Assembly: GCA_009733715.1 (NCBI GenBank)
Contig: WMKJ01000006.1
Coordinates: 62,001-126,000, forward strand
Source of the DNA: Herpomyces periplanetae
Lineage: Eukaryota > Ascomycota > Laboulbeniomycetes > Herpomycetales > Herpomycetaceae
Direction: 5' to 3'
Length of the DNA: 64,000 nt
The notes below the pieces were generated by a model. The model searched no databases. It saw only the letters and a program-made list of their open reading frames with translations, and was not told the DNA's origin. The translations under genes and the position numbers were made by a program. Shown here piece after piece: positions 23,168 through 31,887 of this stretch (position 1 is the first letter of the stretch; every line of letters starts with the position of its first letter).

Positions 23168-25624
23168 ATGGCATCTATAAGGGATGCAAAGGATATTTTA
23201 ACAACTAATTTCTCTTCACCAGTTCACGGATTAGAATCGACAGTTTTATCGAGTAATGAAAAAGGATCGTGTACGACGGTACGTTTCCTGGATGGATCGG
23301 GACGTAGATTAGGAAATAACATGTTAACGGATATTGTGACGGAGAGTGGAATGTCATCGGTTCATCCAACATCAGTAGTATCGTCACGGGGGTTAAATTC
23401 ATCTACAACTACGGCGTCACTGGCTAATTCACCATCATTTTCAACATTTTTACAAGCAAATACAAATGTTGACTTGGATCAATCAATTTCTTCACTGGAC
23501 TATTCAATGCATGCTCGACCCTTACAACAACAGCAACAGCGATCAACTGGCCTAGGAATTGCGGGATCAACTATGGCTAATCCGTCTACAGGATCACCGG
23601 CGGGCAATCAAGTTTTCATATCACGCGAAGTTCAAGCTTTACTTAAGAATAGTGGACAGAGTGCACAAGCTGTACTTCCACCAGTTTTACTGACCAATTC
23701 ACAAACACCCTTCAACTTACAGCGTAGCCGTCGTGCGTGGAATGATTTGATAGTACGGAAATGGAGGCATACACGATTTAAAAATCCAGCGCGCAATGAT
23801 GATTTAATCCTTAAGCATTGGCGTCGCTCTGAAAGTCTTGCCAAAGCATCAGCTGTGACATCCAACGAGACCTGCGTAGATTCAGTATCACATATGTCTG
23901 ATAACACAACAGTAGAATCTCACTACGATTTTGCAAAATTTAATACTCAAATTCCCTTTCCAGATTACTTTGAACATGATTATCAACGTTTTTATCATGA
24001 CGATGATTGGCGACAGGATGAAACTACGTTGTTAATGAGATTAGTGCGTGAATACTACCAACGGTGGTTCCTTGTATACGATCGGTATAATGATTATCAA
24101 TTACAAGTTAACGCGAATGAAGGGATGGACGCAGGAGTAGACAATGAGACGTGCTCACATAGGGGTATACGAACGCGTAGTATGGAAGAGTTAAAAAAGC
24201 GGTATTTTGACGTATGGGCAATAGCATTAGAGGTCAAAGCGTCAGGATTGCAGGATGTAAAGTCAACGGAACGCTGGAGTGGATTAACGGAGGGTGAAGT
24301 TAAGGCGAATCTTTCTGAGGGGGAGTTTACACTGTACCAAACGTTAAAGGGGTATAATGTAAAGTTAGAAACGGCGCGCAAACGATATGCTGATCAGTTA
24401 ATGACAAGGACACGTGAAGAACTTAATGAAGAAGAGCAGGCTTTAGCGGAAGTTCAACGGATTGTGATGGAGCATCGAAGATTTGAAAGTGAGCGTAGTG
24501 AACTACGCGCTAGGCTAGACTTTCCGATTAACAGTGCAGGAACATCAGAAATTATATCTAACGGTAACGGGGGAGTATCTACACCGAGTACAGCGGGTAC
24601 ACCTTCGACAGCAGGGGTATTAACACAACCGACAAGTCATAGTTTAGGGGTACTTTTAACAAACTTAGTAGCGTGTGAACGATCGCGGAGACGTGGTCGA
24701 CATGCACAAACGGCAGGGTATCAGGGTAATGTTAACCCGACGGGGAAGGTTGAGGATGTCAACCTTAAACCAACACCACATACAACGGTGACATCGACAT
24801 CTACACCGACGGTGGTATTGAGTGCGGTAGGGGGAGGGAACGGGCGCAATACGAGTGTTAAATCGACAGGCGCAGGTGCGGGTGCATCAGCTACGTCTAC
24901 CGGTACGACGATAGGGACACCGACAACGCCAACACCGACGACAGCCGGTAGTACGTGTAGTGGAAGTAGACTTGGGACGGGATCTCGGACAACGGGAGGA
25001 TTGAATGTACGAACTTTAACGCACGAAGAAGAAGTACGATACGGTGTAAGTACGCCAAGTTTAACGGGCGAAAGAGCCGTGGGCGGTGTAACATTTCGTA
25101 CGGATAAACTCATTAAACTTCAACAACAACCCGTTCACCACCACGTTTATACTAGTGCGAGCGCCAACGCGAGCGCAGCTGGTGTAGGCACGGGGGTGGG
25201 AGCGACTACCGCTACAGGTGTCACTGCCAGTAACGGTGGTACTGGCGCGACAGGTCTAGTCAAGGGAACCGTTGGTAGACCATCCAGTGAAATGCGCGCG
25301 GCGGCAGCGACTGCTACGGGTGCAACGTCAAACGCATCGGTGGGCGGGGCTCCGGCACGTTTAACAGCGGCTCTGGCAGAATTAGGTGTACCTGATGCAT
25401 TACAATTATTACCTACACCACGTGTATCGCATGCTTTTGAACGTCTAATCGCAGCGTTAATTGGCCTATTGGATGTACGCAGACGTTTGGATCGATGTGA
25501 AAGTCAAGTTCGCGTGGCCGAAACCGTACGCGAAGAACGTTTGCGCCGGGATGACCCAACTGCAGTGTCCCACCATTCCCCCAGTCCACCACCTGTTGAT
25601 TCAGGTACGCAAGAAATGCAGTAA
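23168..25624 (+). CDS. SWC4: SWC4/DMAP1-like subunit of SWR1 and NuA4 complexes
   Basis: One exon encodes 818 residues from the ATG at 23168. SWC4 (Eaf2; human DMAP1) is shared by the SWR1 H2A.Z-exchange complex and the NuA4 acetyltransferase. The diagnostic core lies at about residues 190-350. 'WNDLIVRKWRHTRFKNPARN' is followed by the SANT-type segment 'FAKFNTQIPFPDYFEHDYQR', 'DDDWRQDETTLLMRLV', and 'RSMEELKKRYFDVW'. A helical, charged region follows (about 375-455: 'LNEEEQALAEVQRIVMEHRR'). The middle is a long Thr/Ser/Gly-rich linker with Gln-rich patches, about 250 residues beyond typical homologues. The C-terminal 'LLDVRRRLDRCESQVR' helix fits the DMAP1 C-terminal region. Confidence 0.85.
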   Translation: MASIRDAKDILTTNFSSPVHGLESTVLSSNEKGSCTTVRFLDGSGRRLGNNMLTDIVTESGMSSVHPTSVVSSRGLNSSTTTASLANSPSFSTFLQANTNVDLDQSISSLDYSMHARPLQQQQQRSTGLGIAGSTMANPSTGSPAGNQVFISREVQALLKNSGQSAQAVLPPVLLTNSQTPFNLQRSRRAWNDLIVRKWRHTRFKNPARNDDLILKHWRRSESLAKASAVTSNETCVDSVSHMSDNTTVESHYDFAKFNTQIPFPDYFEHDYQRFYHDDDWRQDETTLLMRLVREYYQRWFLVYDRYNDYQLQVNANEGMDAGVDNETCSHRGIRTRSMEELKKRYFDVWAIALEVKASGLQDVKSTERWSGLTEGEVKANLSEGEFTLYQTLKGYNVKLETARKRYADQLMTRTREELNEEEQALAEVQRIVMEHRRFESERSELRARLDFPINSAGTSEIISNGNGGVSTPSTAGTPSTAGVLTQPTSHSLGVLLTNLVACERSRRRGRHAQTAGYQGNVNPTGKVEDVNLKPTPHTTVTSTSTPTVVLSAVGGGNGRNTSVKSTGAGAGASATSTGTTIGTPTTPTPTTAGSTCSGSRLGTGSRTTGGLNVRTLTHEEEVRYGVSTPSLTGERAVGGVTFRTDKLIKLQQQPVHHHVYTSASANASAAGVGTGVGATTATGVTASNGGTGATGLVKGTVGRPSSEMRAAAATATGATSNASVGGAPARLTAALAELGVPDALQLLPTPRVSHAFERLIAALIGLLDVRRRLDRCESQVRVAETVREERLRRDDPTAVSHHSPSPPPVDSGTQEMQ

Positions 25625-25912
25625 TATGTAAATTTTGGTGCAAGTGTGCACGGTAGAAGAGGGGAATGAGAGTAAAATGTAGATTGTTTAGCTGGACAAC
25701 AGGATTATTCAGTGTACAAACGTGAAGGGATGATTACACAGGATACAGGGATAAACTGCCAGTAACAAGGACGTTAGGGGAAGGGAAGGGGGGAACGGAA
25801 GGATGATATGATGAATGGGAGGGGAGATGGGGATAAGAGGGATATGCAAGATAAAGGTGGAAGTAGGTAAATGAGGAGGGTATATGTGTATATAATATTT
25901 TGAGAACAATAA
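25625..25912. other. Convergent 3' region between SWC4 and the DYRK kinase gene
   Basis: 288 bp separate two facing stop codons. The plus strand is purine-rich (GGAAGGGAAGG-like) with an AT-rich end (TATATAATATT near 25890). No gene is seen. Confidence 0.5.
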
Positions 25913-28900
25913 TTACTTCTTGCGTCTTCCTGAACTATCGGAGCTACCGAAATTTAGGACGCTTAAGCGTTTAACGTGGCGACTTGATGAACCCATGAGG
26001 TACATGGAACGAATGGTTGAACCTCTTTCACTGGAGCTAGCACCGAGACTCCTACGACCTTCGGAAGTAAAAGTGGATGATTTTGCAGAAGGTAAAGTAG
26101 TAGAATCCGAAAGGGTAATACAAGAAGATTTAGTAGTAGAAGAACGAATTGATGAAGAAGAGATTGGATCAGGAATAGGTTTAGAAGATTTGCGGGGCGT
26201 GTGAGATAGATTAGAAGATGAGAACCCGTGGGAGATTCTGGAAGCATAATTAGAAGAGGACTTGGGAGTAGAATCATTGAAAGTAGCAATGGTAGCAGCA
26301 GAAGTAGAAGAGGATAACTTCTTGCTGGGACTTCGACTTATGCGCCTAAAGGCCAGAGGATTAGCAGACGAAGAAGCGGAAGCGGACATTCCATTTCCCG
26401 TCGAAGAATTTTCGTTCGCGGCCGGGCCGGAAACCTTCCGAGGATCGGCAGGAGAATAAGTTTTCCCGGAAGCAGGGGCAGGAGGCACGAGGAGGTCACG
26501 GGACGAGGGATAGAGCTTGGAAGTGGCGCGGATGAGGCTGGGGGTGGCGCGGAGGGAGAGGTGTGGCGGGGAGGGAGGCTTGATGCCGGAGATGAATTCG
26601 TGCTGAAGAGCTTCATCAGGCTTCATTCGTCGATCGGGATCCCAGCGAAGACATCTTGCAACAAAATCCAAGAACACATCATCATCACATTTCAAGGCTT
26701 GCTGAAGAGTCTTGGAACTGGGTCTTCTTCTTCGGCCCTTGGAACTAACAGTGGTACGTGGTTTACCGAGAGAATCGAAAAATAAACGACGGCGAGAACT
26801 TTTTTCCAATAAATGCTTCTCGGGGGGACCAAAGATCTCCATTATACAGGCTAATTGCTCTTGTTCATTTTCACCGGGAAAAATTGGAAACCCGGTAAGT
26901 AATTCGGCCAGTATACAGCCAAGTGACCACATATCTATGGCTAATCCATAAGACATTCCGAGGATAACTTCAGGGGACCTATAAAATCGAGATTGAATAT
27001 ACGTATAAACACGTTCATTTTCAAAACAGCTTGATCCAAAGTCAATGACTTTAATCTCTGAGTGACGAGGATGGGTTAGTAAAATATTCTCCGGTTTAAG
27101 ATCACAATGAATAACTTGACGAGCTTTGAGAAGACAAAGTGCCGTAAGCATTTGCCGAGCAAATCGTCGTATAAGAACTAATGGAAAACCTTTAAATTCA
27201 TGAGCTTTTATAAATTCGTATAAGTTCATTGAAAGTAATTCCGTCGAGATGCAAAGGTGACCACGAAAGTAAAAGCAATGAGTAAATCTTATCATATTAT
27301 GCGTATTATCTGCATCCCAATCGAGTAATTTACGTAAAATATTCACTTCGACGAGAGCCTGTTGATGAAAGCGCTTTTTATTTCGGATAATTTTAACCGC
27401 AACCAATCGACCCAATCGATGATCTATACATCGGACCACTTGCCCAAAGCTACCCTTACCAAGTACATCAATCACTTCATAACGGTAGCCAAGATGGTCT
27501 CCCAGAACAATATGATAATCTCCACGTTCATCATCATAGCCAAAATTTCTTTCGGCGGCTTCGAGGTCACCAACTAACTTCTTAGCGCTTCTTAACCCGC
27601 AAAAAAACACTTGATTATAATCAACTATTTCCCCTCGCTCAAAAACGTTCAAATTATAAACGTCTGCAGCTTCTCCCGGATCTAAAGCCGGTTTAGCCGT
27701 AGCTCGTTTCTGTAACTCATCAATCGCTCGTAAATAAGGATCCAAATGTTTCCTTTTACATACTAATTTATCCATAATCTTTTCAGCTGCAATTTCGTCC
27801 TTCTCTGCCCGCGATAATGATGTATTAGTGAACTTAAGACTTGCTGCCGTAGCAGATGCTGATTTTGATGACGATGCAAGAATTCGTTGCATTGGTGTAA
27901 ATATCGATGAGGACGCGGATCTTGATGTAGTCGTTGATGCTGATCCTGATCCATTATTGTTTGATAATGTCGTAGTAGATGTCATTGCTGTGTTAGTTGT
28001 AGTGTTCGTCGTTGTCGTCGTCGAAGTCGAGTTCATCATTTCAATACTGTTACCGTCTAATTGTTTGCTATCGCTGCGTTGTGTAGCTCCAGATTTTCCC
28101 AAACTCCACGTATGATGACCCGTAGATCCAGTTCCATTGGTAGACGAATTAGTTGAATGGTGGGGCGAAAAGCTCGTCTGTTTTCTTCTTTTCCCACTTC
28201 CCAATATCGAGGAGCTTGGTACTTTCGTAAGTGTTGAAGCTCGGTGTCTTAGAGCTGATGTCGTAGATGATCCCCAGGAAACTCGTGGTGGTAAAATATC
28301 TCGAAATCGAGAAGTTGAAGATAATCCTCCCGTTTCTGATGCTGTTGCTGTACCCACTCCTCCCCCAATCCTTGTTGTAATATTATTATTACTATTATTG
28401 CTACTATTACTATTATTATTAGAGCCGGATAGTATGGATTTAGACATAGGTCCCATTGATGATGACTGTCGAAGTTTAGGCGTTTTGGTGGTATAAGAGG
28501 GTATATGTGATGATAATCTGGGTTTTGATGGGGAATGATATCGTGAAATATTCGTTTGTTTGGTGAAATCTGGATGTGAAGTAGATGTACTCAATACTGA
28601 TGTAGGTAATGATTTTGATGATGCTCGACGCCACGATGTTAACGTCCCAAACTTTCGTGGAAATGAATAGGTTGATTTTGGTGATGATAATGACCCGGCA
28701 GGTGATTCAGGTACTCCATCCGGTTGTCCATGCGATGTTGTAGATGAATGAGTCGATGCAGACCCCGCTACGGTTAGCGGTATCAATCGCGGTGATGAAT
28801 TAGCTGTTGTGCCGTTGTTTGTAGTAGTAGTTGCTAAAGATGACAGTGTGGAGGGATAAGTCTGACGATGATCAGATAACGTTGCATTATTACTGATTAA

Positions 28901-30895
28901 TCCTGCGTTCCCTTGTCCGGTTGAATTAGAAAATTTCATCTCCAATCCTGTTCCCCCGGTCGGAGTATGTTGAACATCAAGTGAACCAGGACCAGACGAC
29001 TGCGAATTGCAAGACGACGTTGACAAGCATGTTGACGTGGTAACATTACCTCCATTTGTAGAAGTGCAGGAAGTACCTGCATGGCATTGTCCACTTATAA
29101 GAGCAGAAGGTGATTCCGACGTTTCTTCTCCATTGGAAGCACGATGATTCTTGTTGCTAGTTGCGCTCGAGTGAGGTAACTGCGCAATGGATGGTGATTT
29201 TGTCAGCGGCACCTGACCCGAAGTTGATTGAGCGGTAGTCATGTTATTTGTGAGGGATGGAGACGATAATGATACTCTGGAACCATCTCTTGACCTAGAC
29301 GGAGGCGTATGATTGCTTGAAGAGCTAGTACGCAAGGCAAGGTTTGTTAAATGTTTAGGGGTGGATAAATGCATAGATAATCGGGATGAATGTAGGGATT
29401 TCCTACCGGAGGATGATGAGGAACTCGGTGCAGGTATGCGTGATGATGATGATGATGTTCCAGAGTGGGCAGCATTTGTTAAGGAATAATCAATTGATGA
29501 ATGGGTTAAGTTACCTGGAGTCCGGGGTAGCGTGGTAGTTACCACACTTGATGACGAAGGCACAACCGAATGGGGAGACTCGAACGCTTTAGGAATGGCG
29601 GGCACAGGTGGTACATCAAGATCTATGGGAAGATGTAAAGGTTTAGAATCACCAATAAGTGAGCAAGAGGGCGTTCCGGGAGAATTAGTTAATATAGGCA
29701 AGATAGTGGTGGAGACACTCTGAAGATCGCAAGTTCCGGAGGAGTTTGGAGAGATATAGAGAGATTTTGGACGAGCCAAACTGGATTTTGCAGTGGGAGG
29801 AGTAGAGGTGGGAGTGGAAAATTGAGGATCCGAATTACCTATGGGTCCATTTAGACATGAAGGTAGAGAAGGTCTTGATGAACGTGAAGGAACTTGAGGA
29901 GAACGGGACGATACTAATAAACGGGTAAAACGATGAGTATCAGTAGGACTGACAGTTCTAGCACCTAGCCCGGATAGGTGAGAAGGAGTAGAGGAAGGTA
30001 ATAAAGGTAAAGGCGCGGAATTGGGCGCAGAAGTGGGCGTAAAGTTGAAGGTGGTGGTAGAGGGTAAAGTGACGGGAATTAAGTTTAGATTTAGGTGAAG
30101 ATTTGGATGGGAAGATTTAGAGGTAGGGGGAGGTTTCGTATGGGAAGAATTTTCCTGGATAGAATCAGTTGCGCTGGACATTGTGACAAGGCTAGAGCAA
30201 GAAGTTAACGCTGATGTAAGGGGAAAAGCACGGGGATAAGTATTAATGTAGGAGGATGAGGACGATGCCGAGGAATTTGAAACGGATGACGATGAGCCAG
30301 AAGCGATGGGGGAAGAATTGTCGTTGCCTGAAACGGGTAGTATGGGGCGCGTTTGTTGTTGTGATGAAGATTGAAGAGGTATAGAAGGAGAAGAAGTTGG
30401 AGGGGCGGAAGAGATGGGGGAAGTTGATAGGGATGAAAGAGATGGTACTGTTGGTTTTGGAAGTGAGGAAAAATCTGGCGGGGAGGTGAAAGGTAAAGAG
30501 GAATTAGATAATGTATGAGGTGGTAGTGAAGATAAAGAACGAGAAGTAGAAGTGGATGGAGGAGTAAAATTTGAAGAGGGTGGAAGTGGCGGGAGAGGTA
30601 TAGAGGGTGGAGCGAGAGGAGGAAGAGAGAATAATCGGGAATTAGAAGGAGTAGTAAAGCGATGGTTAGAGGAGGATGGTAGAATGGCGGTAGAGGATGT
30701 GAAAGCGTGACCTATGGAATTTGAGAGGGTGATAGAATTAGAGTTAGTGGTAAGGGAACTGGTAGGAAAGTGAGAATTTGGGTTTGATATAATGGTGGGA
30801 AGGGAGTTTTGACGCGAAGAATGTTGAAGGAGAGGAGGAAAGGGAAGAGGAGTAGCGGAGGACAATTTGGGAGAAGAAGGCGTGGAGAATGCCAT
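25913..30895 (-). CDS. Class II DYRK protein kinase (Pom1/DYRK2 type) with a giant N-terminal extension
   Basis: A single minus-strand exon encodes 1660 residues from the ATG at 30895 ('MAFSTPSSPK'). The open frame continues upstream, but only through GC-rich repeats lacking a credible start. Residues 1-~1060 are Ser/Thr/Pro/Asn-rich and apparently disordered. A DYRK-homology box ('LNVFERGEIVDYNQVFFCG', ~1080) precedes the kinase domain at ~1137-1432. The domain has the glycine loop 'VLGKGSFGQVV', VAVK lysine, 'HCDLKPEN' catalytic loop, 'DFGSSC' and the 'YTYIQSRFYRSPE' activation loop with the YxY tyrosine typical of DYRKs. These enzymes autophosphorylate the tyrosine during folding and then phosphorylate Ser/Thr. 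In fission yeast Pom1 controls polarity and mitotic entry, so a cell-tip role is plausible but unproven. Confidence 0.93.
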   Translation of the reverse strand: MAFSTPSSPKLSSATPLPFPPLLQHSSRQNSLPTIISNPNSHFPTSSLTTNSNSITLSNSIGHAFTSSTAILPSSSNHRFTTPSNSRLFSLPPLAPPSIPLPPLPPSSNFTPPSTSTSRSLSSLPPHTLSNSSLPFTSPPDFSSLPKPTVPSLSSLSTSPISSAPPTSSPSIPLQSSSQQQTRPILPVSGNDNSSPIASGSSSSVSNSSASSSSSYINTYPRAFPLTSALTSCSSLVTMSSATDSIQENSSHTKPPPTSKSSHPNLHLNLNLIPVTLPSTTTFNFTPTSAPNSAPLPLLPSSTPSHLSGLGARTVSPTDTHRFTRLLVSSRSPQVPSRSSRPSLPSCLNGPIGNSDPQFSTPTSTPPTAKSSLARPKSLYISPNSSGTCDLQSVSTTILPILTNSPGTPSCSLIGDSKPLHLPIDLDVPPVPAIPKAFESPHSVVPSSSSVVTTTLPRTPGNLTHSSIDYSLTNAAHSGTSSSSSRIPAPSSSSSSGRKSLHSSRLSMHLSTPKHLTNLALRTSSSSNHTPPSRSRDGSRVSLSSPSLTNNMTTAQSTSGQVPLTKSPSIAQLPHSSATSNKNHRASNGEETSESPSALISGQCHAGTSCTSTNGGNVTTSTCLSTSSCNSQSSGPGSLDVQHTPTGGTGLEMKFSNSTGQGNAGLISNNATLSDHRQTYPSTLSSLATTTTNNGTTANSSPRLIPLTVAGSASTHSSTTSHGQPDGVPESPAGSLSSPKSTYSFPRKFGTLTSWRRASSKSLPTSVLSTSTSHPDFTKQTNISRYHSPSKPRLSSHIPSYTTKTPKLRQSSSMGPMSKSILSGSNNNSNSSNNSNNNITTRIGGGVGTATASETGGLSSTSRFRDILPPRVSWGSSTTSALRHRASTLTKVPSSSILGSGKRRKQTSFSPHHSTNSSTNGTGSTGHHTWSLGKSGATQRSDSKQLDGNSIEMMNSTSTTTTTNTTTNTAMTSTTTLSNNNGSGSASTTTSRSASSSIFTPMQRILASSSKSASATAASLKFTNTSLSRAEKDEIAAEKIMDKLVCKRKHLDPYLRAIDELQKRATAKPALDPGEAADVYNLNVFERGEIVDYNQVFFCGLRSAKKLVGDLEAAERNFGYDDERGDYHIVLGDHLGYRYEVIDVLGKGSFGQVVRCIDHRLGRLVAVKIIRNKKRFHQQALVEVNILRKLLDWDADNTHNMIRFTHCFYFRGHLCISTELLSMNLYEFIKAHEFKGFPLVLIRRFARQMLTALCLLKARQVIHCDLKPENILLTHPRHSEIKVIDFGSSCFENERVYTYIQSRFYRSPEVILGMSYGLAIDMWSLGCILAELLTGFPIFPGENEQEQLACIMEIFGPPEKHLLEKSSRRRLFFDSLGKPRTTVSSKGRRRRPSSKTLQQALKCDDDVFLDFVARCLRWDPDRRMKPDEALQHEFISGIKPPSPPHLSLRATPSLIRATSKLYPSSRDLLVPPAPASGKTYSPADPRKVSGPAANENSSTGNGMSASASSSANPLAFRRISRSPSKKLSSSTSAATIATFNDSTPKSSSNYASRISHGFSSSNLSHTPRKSSKPIPDPISSSSIRSSTTKSSCITLSDSTTLPSAKSSTFTSEGRRSLGASSSERGSTIRSMYLMGSSSRHVKRLSVLNFGSSDSSGRRKK

Positions 30896-30949
30896 GATAA
30901 GAGAGACAAAGAGAGAGGGACAAGAAATGAATGGAAGAACTAAGCTAAA

Positions 30950-31040
30950 GAGGGGAAGGGAAGTGGAAGCGAAGGGAAGTGAAGCGAAGGGAAAGGAAGG
31001 GAAGGGAAGGGAAGGGAAGGGAAGGGAAGAGAAAGGAAAA
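30950..31040. repeat. GGGAAG polypurine tract
   Basis: Repeated GGGAA/GGAAG units, cleanest at about 30990-31030. Mirror-type polypurine sequence can form triplex DNA; on the minus strand it is a CCTTC-rich 5' leader of the kinase gene. Confidence 0.8.
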
Positions 31041-31552
31041 AGTATAATTTGTGTAAGCGATACCCGAAGGGAGTAAGATGAGAGTAAATAAATGGTAAGA
31101 GGATGAATTAGAATAAAATGTGAGGAAAATAGAAGTTTAAATCCCGGCAAAAGTGTCCAAGAGAAAAAACGGACAGGTCGCGGGCAAAAAAGTAGCGCGT
31201 TACAACAGGAAAACCACAAAATCGAGAAAAGCACTTTTTGACCTTCAAAACTCGTTCTGAGTGGCCCCTCGGCCAATTGTTTCTCCGCCCTCGGCCCGCG
31301 TCTTCCCTCCGCCCGCCCGGGCCGAGCTGCTCTTGGCACCGCTTCTGCAGCCGCCCACGTCCCAGCCACTCCCGTCACGTGTGCGCCCCCGGGTGCTGCG
31401 GCGCCTCTGCCTGCGTGGCTGTGTCCCCCGCGCCCGCCCGAGCACGTGATCCTCTCCCTGCACGTGCTGATGCTTGCAACCGAAGCCCGAGTCACGTGGC
31501 GCTGTTGGGGGGGGGGGGTGCCTGTGTCCGGGGGAGTGTATAGGACGGTTAG

Positions 31553-31629
31553 TGCCTGTGCCCGTGCTTGTGCTTGTGCCTGTGCCTGTGCTTGCGCTTG
31601 CGCTTGCATTTGCGCTTGCGCTTGCGCTA
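31553..31629. repeat. TGTGCC/TGCGCT hexamer repeat
   Basis: About a dozen head-to-tail 6-bp units (TGTGCC, TGTGCT, TGCGCT, TGCATT). The unit stays open in all frames, which produces the false Ala-Gln and Cys-Ala repeat proteins on each strand. Confidence 0.85.
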
Positions 31630-31887
31630 GTTCTGCCCGCTCCCCTAAATCAGATCTTTGTTGCGGCTTCGCTTTTGCCGTTTTGCCGGCAATTTTGGCC
31701 TGGTTACTGCTTCAGCTACCGTTCTACTTGTGACTACATCTGCCGCTGCAACCGCCGTTGCGTCTGCTCCTCTTCTACCCTATACACTTTTATAACTACT
31801 CTGCATTTTATACACCTAACTACCTCCATTCCCACACCCTCCCTCTCCCTCCTCTCCCTCCTCTAGGCCCATCCTCCCACTTCTCCC

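Larger units (their letters stand above)
30896..31887. promoter_or_regulatory. Upstream region of the DYRK gene with GC-rich island and four CACGTG boxes
   Basis: On the plus strand this spans a GGAAG polypurine tract (30950-31040), which is a pyrimidine-rich leader on the kinase strand. A GC-rich island follows at about 31255-31530 with CACGTG at 31376-31381, 31443-31448, 31461-31466 and 31493-31498, and a run of about 11 G at 31506. A hexamer repeat (31553-31629) and a T/C-rich segment next to the PLD stop complete it. Open frames here, including the poly(Ala-Gln) extension of the kinase frame, derive from the repeats. It likely contains the kinase promoter and 5' UTR. Confidence 0.6.

Noticed and set aside
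27828-28496. Plus-strand frames over the DYRK gene rich in Asp/Val or Leu
   Set aside because: They are antisense to the Ser/Asn-repeat region of the kinase, whose composition removes stops from the opposite strand.
30896-31609. N-terminal extension of the DYRK frame beginning with an Ala-Gln repeat
   Set aside because: It translates the hexamer repeat, GC island and polypyrimidine leader; the ATG at 30895 begins normal-looking coding sequence.
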